Shown here one piece after another: positions 8,029 to 15,935 of a stretch of 34,516 nucleotides of DNA. Numbering within the stretch: the stretch's first letter is position 1; the number at the start of each line of letters is the position of its first letter. This DNA comes from an uncultured Collinsella sp. (GTDB lineage Bacteria; Actinomycetota; Coriobacteriia; Coriobacteriales; Coriobacteriaceae), in contig URZJ01000003.1 in the NCBI GenBank assembly GCA_900552395.1, forward strand, positions 1 through 34,516, read 5' to 3'. The notes beneath the pieces were generated by a model. The model searched no databases. It was not told where the DNA came from and saw only the letters and a list, made by a program, of their open reading frames with translations. A program made the translations under genes and the position numbers.

Positions 8029-8316
8029 TCAGCCGGCAGCAAGAAGTTTTTCGCTCAGAGCCGCACGGGCAAACTCACTTGGCGTCATCCCCTCGGCAGC
8101 CGCCCGTCGACGAATGGCCTCCTTCATTCCCAGAGGAATCTTGACCGACAGCGTTGCCGTCCCCTCACCTGAGAGTGGGGGCCGTCCATGCACGATCCCA
8201 CCAACGGTGTGTTCGCCATCCGGAAACTCTCCGCGCTCGTACGACTCGCACCACGCGTCAATCATTTCATCCGTTACAACCTGACCATTAGCGGCCGTAT
8301 ACGTCTTGCCCATCAT
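8029..8316 (-). CDS. Ribbon-helix-helix antitoxin-like protein
   Basis: The 95-residue product ends in a segment with the ribbon-helix-helix pattern: a short strand ATLSVKIPLGMKEAIRRRA followed by EGMTPSEFARAALSEKLL, as in CopG/Arc-type repressors. Its N-terminal half (TYTAANGQVVTDEMIDAWCESYERGEFPDGEH) is acidic and fits a toxin-neutralising segment. The first ATG (8316) overlaps the preceding toxin-like gene by 4 bases in an ATGA junction; a second ATG directly follows. Gene order toxin then antitoxin, the overlap and the RHH domain support a type II toxin-antitoxin pair of the BrnT/BrnA kind. The family assignment is an inference from the architecture. Confidence 0.75.
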   Translation of the reverse strand: MMGKTYTAANGQVVTDEMIDAWCESYERGEFPDGEHTVGGIVHGRPPLSGEGTATLSVKIPLGMKEAIRRRAAAEGMTPSEFARAALSEKLLAAG

Positions 8317-8579
8317 CGACCCCTTTGCCGAGCCTGTTCAATCTCCTGCCAAAATTTCTTCTGGACTGGAGACAAGGCATGAATGATAAGCCACCCACGG
8401 ACAAGCTCGACCGCGACAAGCTCCACGCTTCGTCCGTCTGGGAGCCATCCAATCGCAAGCCATCTCGGCGGCTCGTCCTTCGACTCGCGACGAATGCACT
8501 CAGTAACCGCAAGCCAAGCGCTAAGCACCTGCTTTTCCGTCAGGTGCTTTTTAGCGTTGGGATGGATCTCAACATCCAT
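8313..8579 (-). CDS. Putative BrnT-like toxin of a type II toxin-antitoxin pair
   Basis: The 88-residue product has the beta-strand pattern RWLAIGWLPDGRSVELVAVEL-x-GWLIIHALSP, which resembles the core of BrnT/RelE-fold mRNA interferases, where a GR-hydrophobic strand is followed by an IISAR/IIHA strand. The ATG at 8579 is preceded by GGAGG at 9 bases; upstream in-frame codons have no such site. The stop codon overlaps the antitoxin start. I do not recognise a named family with certainty. Catalytic residues cannot be assigned from sequence alone, so toxicity is inferred from context. A 9-bp hairpin sits inside the coding sequence at 8523-8549. Confidence 0.6.
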   Translation of the reverse strand: MDVEIHPNAKKHLTEKQVLSAWLAVTECIRRESKDEPPRWLAIGWLPDGRSVELVAVELVRGWLIIHALSPVQKKFWQEIEQARQRGR

Positions 8580-8604
8580 GCATCTTCTCCTCCATCTTAC
8601 CCAA

Positions 8605-8634
8605 TTTCGTATGACGAAAGTCCGCTGTCGCCAA
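8605..8634 (-). promoter_or_regulatory. Candidate promoter and operator of the toxin-antitoxin pair
   Basis: On the minus strand TTGGCG (8634-8629) and TACGAA (8611-8606) are 17 bases apart. A perfect inverted repeat TTTCGT-cat-ACGAAA (8605-8619) covers the -10 box. Antitoxins with ribbon-helix-helix domains usually repress their own promoter at such palindromes, so this is a plausible autoregulatory site. Confidence 0.5.
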
Positions 8635-8637
8635 TTC

Positions 8638-8997
8638 TTAAGCCGGCACGCGTTGGAGAGCAGGGATCGAAACAATGATTGAAGGACGCTCTAGTACGGC
8701 CCAGGCGCCGGGGCAGGAGCACGTGCGCCAAGGACGAACGCTTTCGTAGCGCGCGAGGATATTGCCGTCGCGATCGATGAAGGCGATGTCGATGGGATAG
8801 GCCATAAAACACGTATGGACCGAAGAGCAGCGTGGAAACGCCATGACGAGCGGCAGACCGTTGGCGGCAACCGGACACCGTCCCAGCATACCGCGCAGGC
8901 GCACGGCAAACGACTCCGCCACCACAAACTCGGCCGGCGTCCAACCCAGCCTGTTGAGCGCCCGCGCGTACGCGATGTAGGACGAGACCGCGGTCAC
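8638..8997 (-). CDS. DUF192 domain protein at the end of the Tad operon
   Basis: The product (119 residues from GTG at 8997) carries a DUF192-type core: AESFAVRLRGMLGR, LVMAFPRCSSVHTCFMAYPIDIAFIDRDGNIL and a terminal VLERP. In this family a compact beta-rich fold has the segment WMKNTxIPLDIxFID, which corresponds here to CFMAYPIDIAFID. Function is not established. The GTG overlaps the TadE stop by 4 bases (GTGA); an in-frame ATG at 9018 would add 7 residues and is also possible. There is no secretion signal on this form. DUF192 genes are seen near Tad pilus loci in other actinobacteria, which suggests a role in pilus assembly or an associated cytoplasmic function. Confidence 0.75.
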   Translation of the reverse strand: MTAVSSYIAYARALNRLGWTPAEFVVAESFAVRLRGMLGRCPVAANGLPLVMAFPRCSSVHTCFMAYPIDIAFIDRDGNILARYESVRPWRTCSCPGAWAVLERPSIIVSIPALQRVPA

Positions 8998-9470
8998 ATG
9001 ACCACCCCCGGACGCCATGGATCGACCGTCACCGCGCGCTCGTGCGACAACGTTGTCGGCGCCCCCAGCGAAACGCCAGCGATGCTGAGAGAAGTCGGCC
9101 ACGGCTCATAGTGCATGGTGCAGGTGTAGGTCCTAAACGTGCCGGATAGGGAGAGCAGGCCACCATCCGATGCCTCCGCGCCTTGCTCGCTCGACACTTC
9201 GATCTGCAAGCCATAGCCTTCCATGGCATTCAGAATTTGAGTCTGAACCGTCGCCGAGGCATCGGCAGAGCTTTCGTCGCCCTCCCCCTCCGACGCCACG
9301 GCGTGCGCCAACACGATGTCGGGCACCACGCGGTCGAAGCGCGCGACAGCGCTGGCAAAGATCATGACGTTGTACACGATGAGTGCCAGCACCAGCAAAA
9401 CGGGCGTAACCACTGCCATCTCCACCGTCGCTTGGGCGCGCTCCTCGCGCAGACGCATGCGGATACTCAT
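8994..9470 (-). CDS. TadE-like minor pseudopilin
   Basis: The 158-residue protein begins with a short basic leader followed by ERAQATVEMAVVTPVLLVLALIVYNVMIFASA, the hydrophobic N-terminal helix with the conserved glutamate that defines TadE/TadF pseudopilins. These are processed by a prepilin peptidase and form part of the Flp pilus base or tip. The rest (about residues 45-158) is an extracytoplasmic domain with no motif I recognise. The start codon shares one base with the stop of the upstream TadG-like gene (TAATG), so translation is coupled. Confidence 0.85.
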   Translation of the reverse strand: MSIRMRLREERAQATVEMAVVTPVLLVLALIVYNVMIFASAVARFDRVVPDIVLAHAVASEGEGDESSADASATVQTQILNAMEGYGLQIEVSSEQGAEASDGGLLSLSGTFRTYTCTMHYEPWPTSLSIAGVSLGAPTTLSHERAVTVDPWRPGVVM

Positions 9471-11635
9471 TACGACCCACCGCCCAGAGCGCCAACCAGC
9501 GTGGCGACATCGACGGTGAGCGGGATGGAGCCGCCGCCGGGCAGAGGAATCTCCGCAAGCGTGAACACCGTGCCGCTAATGGTGCGTTCGACTTGATATT
9601 CCAACGCCTCGCAAAGCGCCTTGGGATCGGTCACGCCCAACGGAATACTTCGCAGCTTGTCTTGCGCTTGAGAGAAACCAGCAATGTCAGACCCCGGACT
9701 CTTAATGACGTTGGCGGAATCGGTCAGCACCGGCTTTCGCAGGCGCAAGTCGCACGGCTCCAGACCCAACGCCGCCACGGACGCCGAAACGGTATCGCCG
9801 AGCCACGATGCGATGGAGCCCAACGCGCCGCTGCCCCCTCCTAGGCCTTTAATCATCTCGCCCATAAGTTCGTCGGCCGAACCTTGGATATCACCGTATC
9901 CCACAAGCAGCCGTCCCCAGACATCCATGACGCCGTCGAGCACGCCGGCAACGTCGCCCGAGCGTTCCTTCAATGTCGAGAAAAATCGCGAAAGCACGTT
10001 GTTTTGCGCCGTCGCCTCATCGGGCGCCAGCACCGCGGCAGAGATGGCACCGCGATCGCCAAGCCTGACTGCCGTGTTAAACGAAGAGTTGAGCTCATCG
10101 GGGCTCGAGATGGCACCCGAAACCGCAAAGGCAACCACGCCGTTGCGACCGGGCGGAGCGATACGCGGACGCTCGCCCGAAAGCGCTTTAATGGCCTGGT
10201 CAAACGCATTGCTCGCACGGTCGGCCTCATCCTCGGTCTGACGCATGAGCTCAAGCTCTTTGTTCCGACATTTGACGTATTCCTCCAAGGCCTTTTTGAA
10301 CTCGTCGAAGTGATATTCGAAGCCGTTTTCGATAGAGGTTGAAGGCGCCGCAACAGCACCAAGCGACAAAACGCCAAAATGGCATTTGCTGCATTTATCC
10401 TGTCCATCGTAATCGGCAACCGAAGCAAATCCGCTCGGCGTCCCTTTCTTATAGTTAGGGCAGGTCGTCCCGTAATGCAGATACGCCTTGTCATCGTTCA
10501 CGCTAGTCGGCCACACCGCATCGGTATAGAGTTCCGTCGCCCGAACCTCATCAGAGTTGCGCGGCAGCAGCGGAATATAGGAGGAAACCCTGTCTCCGTT
10601 CTCGGTTATATGCGCCCGATCGACCTCCGCGCTCGCATAGGTATAAAACGCCTTACGCGCCGCAGACTCTGCCTTCATCTCGACACTCGAGCCGTGGGGC
10701 TTCTCATTTGTCAGACGCCAATGGTAGTAGTCCTTCGCGCGATCAAGGGCAACTTGGGGCTCCCACGTAACGCTCGATGAGTAATGCGGATTTTGAACAC
10801 CGGAGAGATCCGTTAGGCTTTTCGCACGCTCCCACATGCAAGAACAGCTGCCGACCGAGCCCTTGTCAGACCCACCACAATCCGCCAGCCAAGCACGCTC
10901 TTTAGCCTTCGCCGTGTCCTCAGAAGCCTTCCGCAGCTCCTCGGCCGCACACTCTAAATCATCTGATGTGTCTTTAATGGCATCGGTCGAGATCTCGGAC
11001 CCCTCGAGCGCAGCGAAGTCAGACTCGGATGTCCTGGGCACGGCAAGCGCCGTACCGGTATAGGTCACACTATCGGTATCCTGCGCCGACACCGCCTGCG
11101 TGGCACGCGCGGCGATCAGATACGGCAGAGCCGTCTCGATTTTCTGTAAGCCTTCCGATGCGCTTTTGGCAAACTTGTTGCGCGTTTTAATGATCTCAAT
11201 CCCGGTGTCGACCATATTGCCGGCAACCGGCTCGGCACCCGGGATGAGGATGGCGACCAGGCCCGTCCCGATCGTGGCAAACCCCGCCAGCCCCAGACTC
11301 AAGATGCTCGCATCAACCACCGTGGCAGCCGTGTGATAGGACGACACTACGTTGGCACCCGCCAGCGCGCCACTATCAGCCGCCACCTGAGTATCCCCGG
11401 CACGCGACATGCTCCATATCGCCGCGGTCGACGAAAACAACAATGTGAGCACCACTAGGATGACCACGGCAGAAGAAAGCGTGGTATAGGCGCCGTCTTC
11501 GATAAACAGATCGACACCGGCTCGACCCATAAAGCCGCCTCGTTTGCGGAGAGCGCCTGGTCGACGGCGGGCCGCAAACCCTTGCGTCACCCGCAACAGG
11601 CAGCGCCTAATCCCATGCAGCAATCCACGAATCAT
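9470..11635 (-). CDS. TadG-like large pilus-associated protein
   Basis: The 721-residue protein has a basic N-terminus, a single membrane segment near residues 55-73, and directly after it DTQVAADSGALAGANVV. That segment is the hallmark of the Tad-locus TadG/Flp-assembly N-terminal region (DxxAxxAALAGA type). The long outer part contains a helical stretch (about 215-250), and several cysteines including C253, C264, C266, C392 and a CSKCH pentamer at 415-419. I see no von Willebrand domain. I chose the ATG at 11635 because GGAGG lies 6 bases before it after one spacer G; it overlaps the preceding TadE-like gene by 29 bases. An ATG 35 codons later is the alternative. Role: structural or assembly component of the pilus on the outside of the membrane. 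Confidence 0.82.
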   Translation of the reverse strand: MIRGLLHGIRRCLLRVTQGFAARRRPGALRKRGGFMGRAGVDLFIEDGAYTTLSSAVVILVVLTLLFSSTAAIWSMSRAGDTQVAADSGALAGANVVSSYHTAATVVDASILSLGLAGFATIGTGLVAILIPGAEPVAGNMVDTGIEIIKTRNKFAKSASEGLQKIETALPYLIAARATQAVSAQDTDSVTYTGTALAVPRTSESDFAALEGSEISTDAIKDTSDDLECAAEELRKASEDTAKAKERAWLADCGGSDKGSVGSCSCMWERAKSLTDLSGVQNPHYSSSVTWEPQVALDRAKDYYHWRLTNEKPHGSSVEMKAESAARKAFYTYASAEVDRAHITENGDRVSSYIPLLPRNSDEVRATELYTDAVWPTSVNDDKAYLHYGTTCPNYKKGTPSGFASVADYDGQDKCSKCHFGVLSLGAVAAPSTSIENGFEYHFDEFKKALEEYVKCRNKELELMRQTEDEADRASNAFDQAIKALSGERPRIAPPGRNGVVAFAVSGAISSPDELNSSFNTAVRLGDRGAISAAVLAPDEATAQNNVLSRFFSTLKERSGDVAGVLDGVMDVWGRLLVGYGDIQGSADELMGEMIKGLGGGSGALGSIASWLGDTVSASVAALGLEPCDLRLRKPVLTDSANVIKSPGSDIAGFSQAQDKLRSIPLGVTDPKALCEALEYQVERTISGTVFTLAEIPLPGGGSIPLTVDVATLVGALGGGS

Positions 11636-12104
11636 AATCTCCCTCCAGCCATTCGGGACGCGATTGATACGAGACATCGACCTTGAGCTCAACGTAGCCG
11701 CCCTCGGCGGTACCACCCATAGCCTGCGCAAACGCACCGATCACGGGCAACGGCTTGACCTCGCCGGAAACGGACACGGACGAGACGCCACCCGCACCGG
11801 CCCGGCCAAGCTCGATATCCCACGACAGCGGCCCGCCGGCATGAAAAATCGAAACGTTGGGCACTGCGGCAAGCCGGCGGCGGGTGAACTCCTTAAGATC
11901 GTCGTCCTCCGCCGTCGTCGTGGTCATGAGCCGCGCGGTCTCGGCGGCGGCAGACTCCATGACCGCGCGCGTATAGAGCAGGCACACCGGTTGCAGTGCG
12001 AGAAGGATGAGCGTCAGAAACGTCGGCAGCAAAAAAGCGGCCTCGACCGTAGACTGCGCCCGGTCCTCGCGCGCGATATCAATACAGCGCGATGTCCTTA
12101 GCAC
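11607..12104 (-). CDS. TadE-like pseudopilin
   Basis: This 165-residue protein has the TadE-type signal REDRAQSTVEAAFLLPTFLTLILLALQPVCLLYTRAVMESAAAETAR, a helix with the conserved glutamate five residues after the polar stretch, then an outer domain of about 110 residues. The start is unclear. The GTG at 12104 gives the best leader length and overlaps the upstream small gene by 26 bases. An ATT at 12083 with AAGGA upstream is an unlikely alternative. A longer reading extending back to 12359 would run through two other genes and is not credible. It is part of the pilus operon between a small pilin-like gene and the TadG-like gene. Confidence 0.8.
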   Translation of the reverse strand: MLRTSRCIDIAREDRAQSTVEAAFLLPTFLTLILLALQPVCLLYTRAVMESAAAETARLMTTTTAEDDDLKEFTRRRLAAVPNVSIFHAGGPLSWDIELGRAGAGGVSSVSVSGEVKPLPVIGAFAQAMGGTAEGGYVELKVDVSYQSRPEWLEGDYDSWIAAWD

Positions 12105-12297
12105 CCGCAGCAGCGTCGACAACCGATGTCGAGGTGACGCCGTGAGACGCCGCCCGCTCGACCAGCGCCGCCAAGCGCCCATCGGTGCCAGCACGCCAAA
12201 GTCCCGCAATCGCCAGCACGATCGATAACAGCGCCACCGTGACGATGGCGTATTCCACAGTCGCTTGGGCAACCTCCTCACGCAGAACGCCATGCAT
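12079..12297 (-). CDS. Small Flp/TadE-type pilin-like protein
   Basis: The 72-residue product has the pilin-type sequence EEVAQATVEYAIVTVALLSIVLAIAGLW, with glutamate and tyrosine in the prepilin positions and a hydrophobic helix, but only about 40 residues after it. Its size is that of a Flp pilin, while the ATVEYAI motif is also found in TadE/F proteins, so I cannot say which role it has. The ATG at 12297 has AAGGAGG 9 bases upstream. It is the second small pilin-like gene in this operon besides flp. Confidence 0.8.
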   Translation of the reverse strand: MHGVLREEVAQATVEYAIVTVALLSIVLAIAGLWRAGTDGRLAALVERAASHGVTSTSVVDAAAGAKDIALY

Positions 12298-12298
12298 T

Positions 12299-12862
12299 TC
12301 ACGACCCCTCCTTTGAGCTTATTGTTTGCGGGACCAGGCGCACGGCGCGCAGACGACACGAAGCATCGCCAGTATCCGCAGCAACCGTCACCATATCGAC
12401 CCAGCCGCGTCCGTCACGCACGATGGCGCCCCACACGTTTCCCTTGATGTCGAGATAGCCGCTCAGAGCAAGTTGCGCCGTGGGTACCTCGCGATAGGAA
12501 CGCAGCATATCCGCCGCCGCTTCGGTCATCGGTCGGTCCTCGGACCATGCAAGCCGGACCACAATCGCGTTGCCCCCAGGCGAATCCGTCGCAGTGCCAG
12601 ACCGCTTGTCGAGCGTCCGCAGAAAGGTTTGCGCCGTGACAGCGACATCCGAATCGTCCGCATCTCGCATCTCATCTTTTTGAGACGCCACCGCCGAATC
12701 TGAGCCCAAATCGGAGGCGGTCCCAGGACGCTGCTGCCGCGCGGCGTTAAGCCCCCAAAGCACCGCCGCTATCGCCACGGTCAGGCAAGCAAACACCAGC
12801 AGCACCCCGACGGGGCGCTCGCCCTCTACAGGCTGTTGATGCCCTCGCTGATAGCGTTCCAT
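12299..12862 (-). CDS. Hypothetical single-pass membrane protein of the Tad operon
   Basis: I do not recognise this 187-residue protein. It has a short cytoplasmic start, one membrane segment (VGVLLVFACLTVAIAAVLWGL, near residues 18-38), and then an outer domain containing a polar linker and a segment SYREVPTAQLALSGYLDIKGNVWGAIVRDGRGWVDMVTV that looks beta-rich. The ATG lies 37 bases inside the end of flp. The next gene starts 2 bases past its stop. Being encoded between flp and the pilin-like genes, it is probably a pilus assembly or minor component of the envelope. No catalytic motif is visible. Confidence 0.7.
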   Translation of the reverse strand: MERYQRGHQQPVEGERPVGVLLVFACLTVAIAAVLWGLNAARQQRPGTASDLGSDSAVASQKDEMRDADDSDVAVTAQTFLRTLDKRSGTATDSPGGNAIVVRLAWSEDRPMTEAAADMLRSYREVPTAQLALSGYLDIKGNVWGAIVRDGRGWVDMVTVAADTGDASCRLRAVRLVPQTISSKEGS

Positions 12863-13059
12863 AGATCTTGGACCTTGCCCTTAAATGCGACGATGGCGAT
12901 AATCGCGATCACCACGAGCACGCCGACCAAGATGGCATACTCGGTGGTACCCTGCGCACTCTCCTCCTGCAATAGTTCCTTGGCGCGCTGACGAACATGT
13001 GCCGCCCGGCAAAACGCCCAGCCCTGCACCTTGCCAGCAGTGTCAGTCATCGTGTTCAT
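12826..13059 (-). CDS. flp: Flp-type major pilin
   Basis: The 77-residue protein has a hydrophilic leader of about 36 residues, then QGTTEYAILVGVLVVIAIIAIVAF and a short C-terminal tail of about 17 residues. Cleavage after Gly37 would leave a mature pilin of about 40 residues starting TTEY, with the conserved Glu-Tyr pair of Flp pilins. The leader is longer than usual for such small pilins. The ATG at 13059 has GGGAGG upstream, and the gene follows tadC by 10 bases. It is the best candidate for the fibre subunit. The peptidase that would cut the leader is not in this window. Confidence 0.88.
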   Translation of the reverse strand: MNTMTDTAGKVQGWAFCRAAHVRQRAKELLQEESAQGTTEYAILVGVLVVIAIIAIVAFKGKVQDLWNAISEGINSL

Positions 13060-13069
13060 GTATTCCTCC

Positions 13070-13711
13070 CTACATCATCCCGCCTGCTCCCAGCAGCGGG
13101 CCCAATATGGACAGAAGCAACGCCGGCAAGATGAGCGTGCCGGTGGGAATCAGCAGCTTGACGGGCGCACGCTCGATCTCGCGCTCGACCGCGGCGCGAT
13201 GAGCCGCACGGATCTCGCGACTTTGAGCGGCCAGCGTCTCGGCAAGTGGGGCACCCAGGGCGAGCGCCTGCCCCACCGTGATGGCAAAGGTCTCGAGCGC
13301 TCGCACGTCCAGGTCGCGCGCGGCGGCCAACAACTCGTCCTCACGCGTGCCCACGCCCACCTGCCACGCCATGCAGGCGCGCTCAAGGCGAAGAGCCAGC
13401 ACTGACCGGCGGTTGGCGCAGAAAATCTCAAGCGCCGCATCAAACGAAAGACCGGCCGAAAGACCCAAGCGCACAACATCGATCATCTCGGAAACTTCGC
13501 CGAGCGACACTCGCGCCGGGCCGCCCGCTCCAACCGCGCCCTTCACTCGCGCGGTCAGAGCATCGACCACCGAGCGACCCGCGGCAGCGACCAGCACCGC
13601 CTCGCGCTTGCAGGCCCCTGCGATCTTGCGTGCATCCGCCCGATCCAAACCCGTCGCGACAAATACACTCAGGGCGCACAGGCAAGCCGCAACTGCAACC
13701 GGGGCGCTCAT
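13070..13711 (-). CDS. tadC: TadC-like inner membrane platform protein
   Basis: The 213-residue protein has a membrane segment at the N-terminus, then the type II secretion F domain (about residues 70-180: EVSEMIDVVRLGLSAGLSFDAALEIF ... AITVGQALALGAPLAETLAAQS), and a C-terminal hydrophobic segment LLIPTGTLILPALLLSILGPLL. It pairs with TadB to form the inner membrane platform on which the TadA ATPase acts. It is shorter than the roughly 300 residues usual for TadC and has a reduced N-terminal membrane part. The ATG overlaps the tadB stop by 4 bases (ATGA). Confidence 0.85.
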   Translation of the reverse strand: MSAPVAVAACLCALSVFVATGLDRADARKIAGACKREAVLVAAAGRSVVDALTARVKGAVGAGGPARVSLGEVSEMIDVVRLGLSAGLSFDAALEIFCANRRSVLALRLERACMAWQVGVGTREDELLAAARDLDVRALETFAITVGQALALGAPLAETLAAQSREIRAAHRAAVEREIERAPVKLLIPTGTLILPALLLSILGPLLGAGGMM

Positions 13712-14634
13712 AGCTCCACCCGCATAATGCGCCGGATAACCACCAGGGCAACGGCGTTGAGGGCAAGACCCAGCACCACAGCGCCCGCGCCGGCGGGCGT
13801 CGCAAGACCGCGACGAAAATCTGCCGAAAGCAGCGCCAACACCGCGCACATGCCCGCCGGCATCGCCGCGACCATATGCGCAGACATGCGAGCCTGCGAC
13901 GTCTTAACATCCAGGCGGCGCTTGAGCTCAATGCGCTCCCCCACCATGCTCGACGCCTCGGACAGTAAGTCGGCAAGCGGAGCGCCGGTGCGCTGAGACA
14001 CCTTAAGCGCCAAGGTCACAAGCGAAAGACCGGGGGCGTCGATACGCACGAGCAAGTCATCGAGCGCGTCGGTCGCCGAGATGCCGCAATCGATCGCCGC
14101 CGCCACCCGCAAAAACTCGGTATGCACTGGCTCTTGCGCATGAGCGCCCACAAAGCGCATGCCCTGGGCCAGCGAATGTCCCGAGGCAAGCGACATGGAA
14201 AGTGCGGTAAACGCCTCGGGCATTGCCTCTTCTGCATCGTGTTGCTCGCGCCGGCTCTCAAAGCCATCCCAAGCGGCACCAACGGCAAACGGAGCAACAA
14301 GTCCCGAGGCAAATCCGAGGGGCGATAACGACACCATCGTTAGTAAAACGCAGCAGACACCGCTCGATAGCAGCAGAAACGCCAAACGTCCCGAAGCATC
14401 TTCGATCACGAGGCCAAGGCGATGCGCCGGAGCCAGCGATGCCCACGAACGGGCGATCTTTTTCAGCAGATCGTTTTCCACCAGCTCACGCGGCAGCTTC
14501 TCTGCCACCGTCTCGAGCGCCTGACGTGCCAGCTCCGCCGGCGGTACCTGCGGCACACGAGGTTCCACTCCGCACGCCGTCGCGACAGAAAGCCCTGCCA
14601 AGCCCCCTACGACGAGGGGCACAGTGATCTCCAT
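13708..14634 (-). CDS. tadB: TadB-like inner membrane platform protein
   Basis: The 308-residue protein carries membrane segments at residues 3-21, around 85-120, and at the C-terminus, with a type II secretion F domain between about 140 and 260. That domain has the family pattern MPEAFTALSMSLASGHSLAQGMRFV and LSLVTLALKVSQRTGAPLADLL. TadB works with TadC as the inner membrane scaffold of the Flp pilus machine. The ATG at 14634 lies 28 bases inside the end of tadA with GGAGG 6 bases upstream, so translation is coupled. Confidence 0.87.
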   Translation of the reverse strand: MEITVPLVVGGLAGLSVATACGVEPRVPQVPPAELARQALETVAEKLPRELVENDLLKKIARSWASLAPAHRLGLVIEDASGRLAFLLLSSGVCCVLLTMVSLSPLGFASGLVAPFAVGAAWDGFESRREQHDAEEAMPEAFTALSMSLASGHSLAQGMRFVGAHAQEPVHTEFLRVAAAIDCGISATDALDDLLVRIDAPGLSLVTLALKVSQRTGAPLADLLSEASSMVGERIELKRRLDVKTSQARMSAHMVAAMPAGMCAVLALLSADFRRGLATPAGAGAVVLGLALNAVALVVIRRIMRVEL

Positions 14635-15935
14635 TCGTCCACCTCCTCTTGTGTGAGCGTCCCCGACCGCAGGCCTTCTGCGATAAACGGCGGCTCGCGG
14701 TCAAGCGTCCAGGTGCGCTCGGCGGCATCGAACGTCACATAGCGCTCGAGCTCTACGCCACCCGATGCGGCGCGTCGCACCCCCGAATACGAGGAGACGA
14801 AACGCCTGCCATCGGCGTGGCGCTCGGACATCACGATGCCGTCGAGCGCCATGGCAATCTGCTCCTCGATGAGCTCGCTCGGCAGATCGATGCCATAACG
14901 TGCAAGCAACGTCAGACGCACCACGGTCTCCTGTTCTGAACCCGCATGAAGTGTGGTGAGCGACCCGTCGTGGCCCGTGTTCATGGCCTGCAACATGTCG
15001 CAGCACTCGGCACCGCGCACCTCGCCCACCACGATGCGGTCGGGGCGCATGCGTAGGGCATTAGTTACCAGGTCGCGGATCGTCACCGCGCCCTCGCCCT
15101 CAATTGAAGCCTCGCGCGCCTCTAAGCGCACCACGTGCGGATGATGCGCAAACTTGAGCTCGGCAGAGTCCTCGATCGTCACGATGCGCTCGCCGGTGGA
15201 AATCTCACATGACAACGCGTTGAGCAGGGTGGTCTTACCAGATCCCGTGCCTCCCGCAACCGCCAGGTCCTGTCGCAGCGACACCGCACACGACAGCAGC
15301 TGCGCATACCAAAGCGGCAGCGATCCCAACCCCACGAGCTCGTCCAGCGAGCAGATACGGTCCGAGAACTTTCGGATGGTGAGAATCGGTCCGTCAATCG
15401 CCACAGGCGGAATCACCGCGTTGACGCGATAGCCCGTTTTGAGGCGGGCGTTGACGATGGGGCTGCGCTCGTCGATACGGCGGCCAAGTGGCGAGATAAT
15501 GCGGTCGATAAGCACACGGATCTGCTCATCATCCTCAAACGCATGCTCGATGGGGTACAAGACGCCGCCGCGTTCAAAGAAAGCCGAGCGGCAGCCGTTG
15601 ATCATGATCTCGGTAACGGTGTCGTCCTCGATGAGCGGCTGCAACGGCCCCAAGCCCACCACGTCATCCAAGATCTCGTCGATGATGGTCTCGCGCTCGG
15701 GCGTCGCGAGATCGGTCGACTCCTCAACATTGAGCGCCGCCTCCACCGCAGGACGCAATTCCGAGCGGGCAAGTGCCGGGTCGATATAGGCGCTGATACG
15801 CGCCACTTCGTCGTAACCCATGCGGTCCATCACGGCGCGCTTGGTGCGTCGTTTCACCGCGCGGCGACGCCCCGCATCTACAGGCGCTGCCGCCGCTGCA
15901 GCGCCGGCAGCCTTAATCCTCGTTTGCAGGCTCAT
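14607..15935 (-). CDS. tadA: TadA-type pilus assembly ATPase
   Basis: The 442-residue protein is a secretion ATPase of the VirB11/GspE superfamily that powers Flp pilus assembly at the cytoplasmic face. Motifs seen: Walker A GGTGSGKTT at 228-236, a VTIEDSAEL Asp box at 252-260, Walker B DRIVVGEVRG at 299-308, and the His box TGHDGSLTTLHA at 320-331. The N-terminal domain (about 40-200) with MINGCRSAFFERGG is typical of the family. The start overlaps the tadZ stop by 4 bases. Confidence 0.95.
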   Translation of the reverse strand: MSLQTRIKAAGAAAAAAPVDAGRRRAVKRRTKRAVMDRMGYDEVARISAYIDPALARSELRPAVEAALNVEESTDLATPERETIIDEILDDVVGLGPLQPLIEDDTVTEIMINGCRSAFFERGGVLYPIEHAFEDDEQIRVLIDRIISPLGRRIDERSPIVNARLKTGYRVNAVIPPVAIDGPILTIRKFSDRICSLDELVGLGSLPLWYAQLLSCAVSLRQDLAVAGGTGSGKTTLLNALSCEISTGERIVTIEDSAELKFAHHPHVVRLEAREASIEGEGAVTIRDLVTNALRMRPDRIVVGEVRGAECCDMLQAMNTGHDGSLTTLHAGSEQETVVRLTLLARYGIDLPSELIEEQIAMALDGIVMSERHADGRRFVSSYSGVRRAASGGVELERYVTFDAAERTWTLDREPPFIAEGLRSGTLTQEEVDEWRSLCPSS

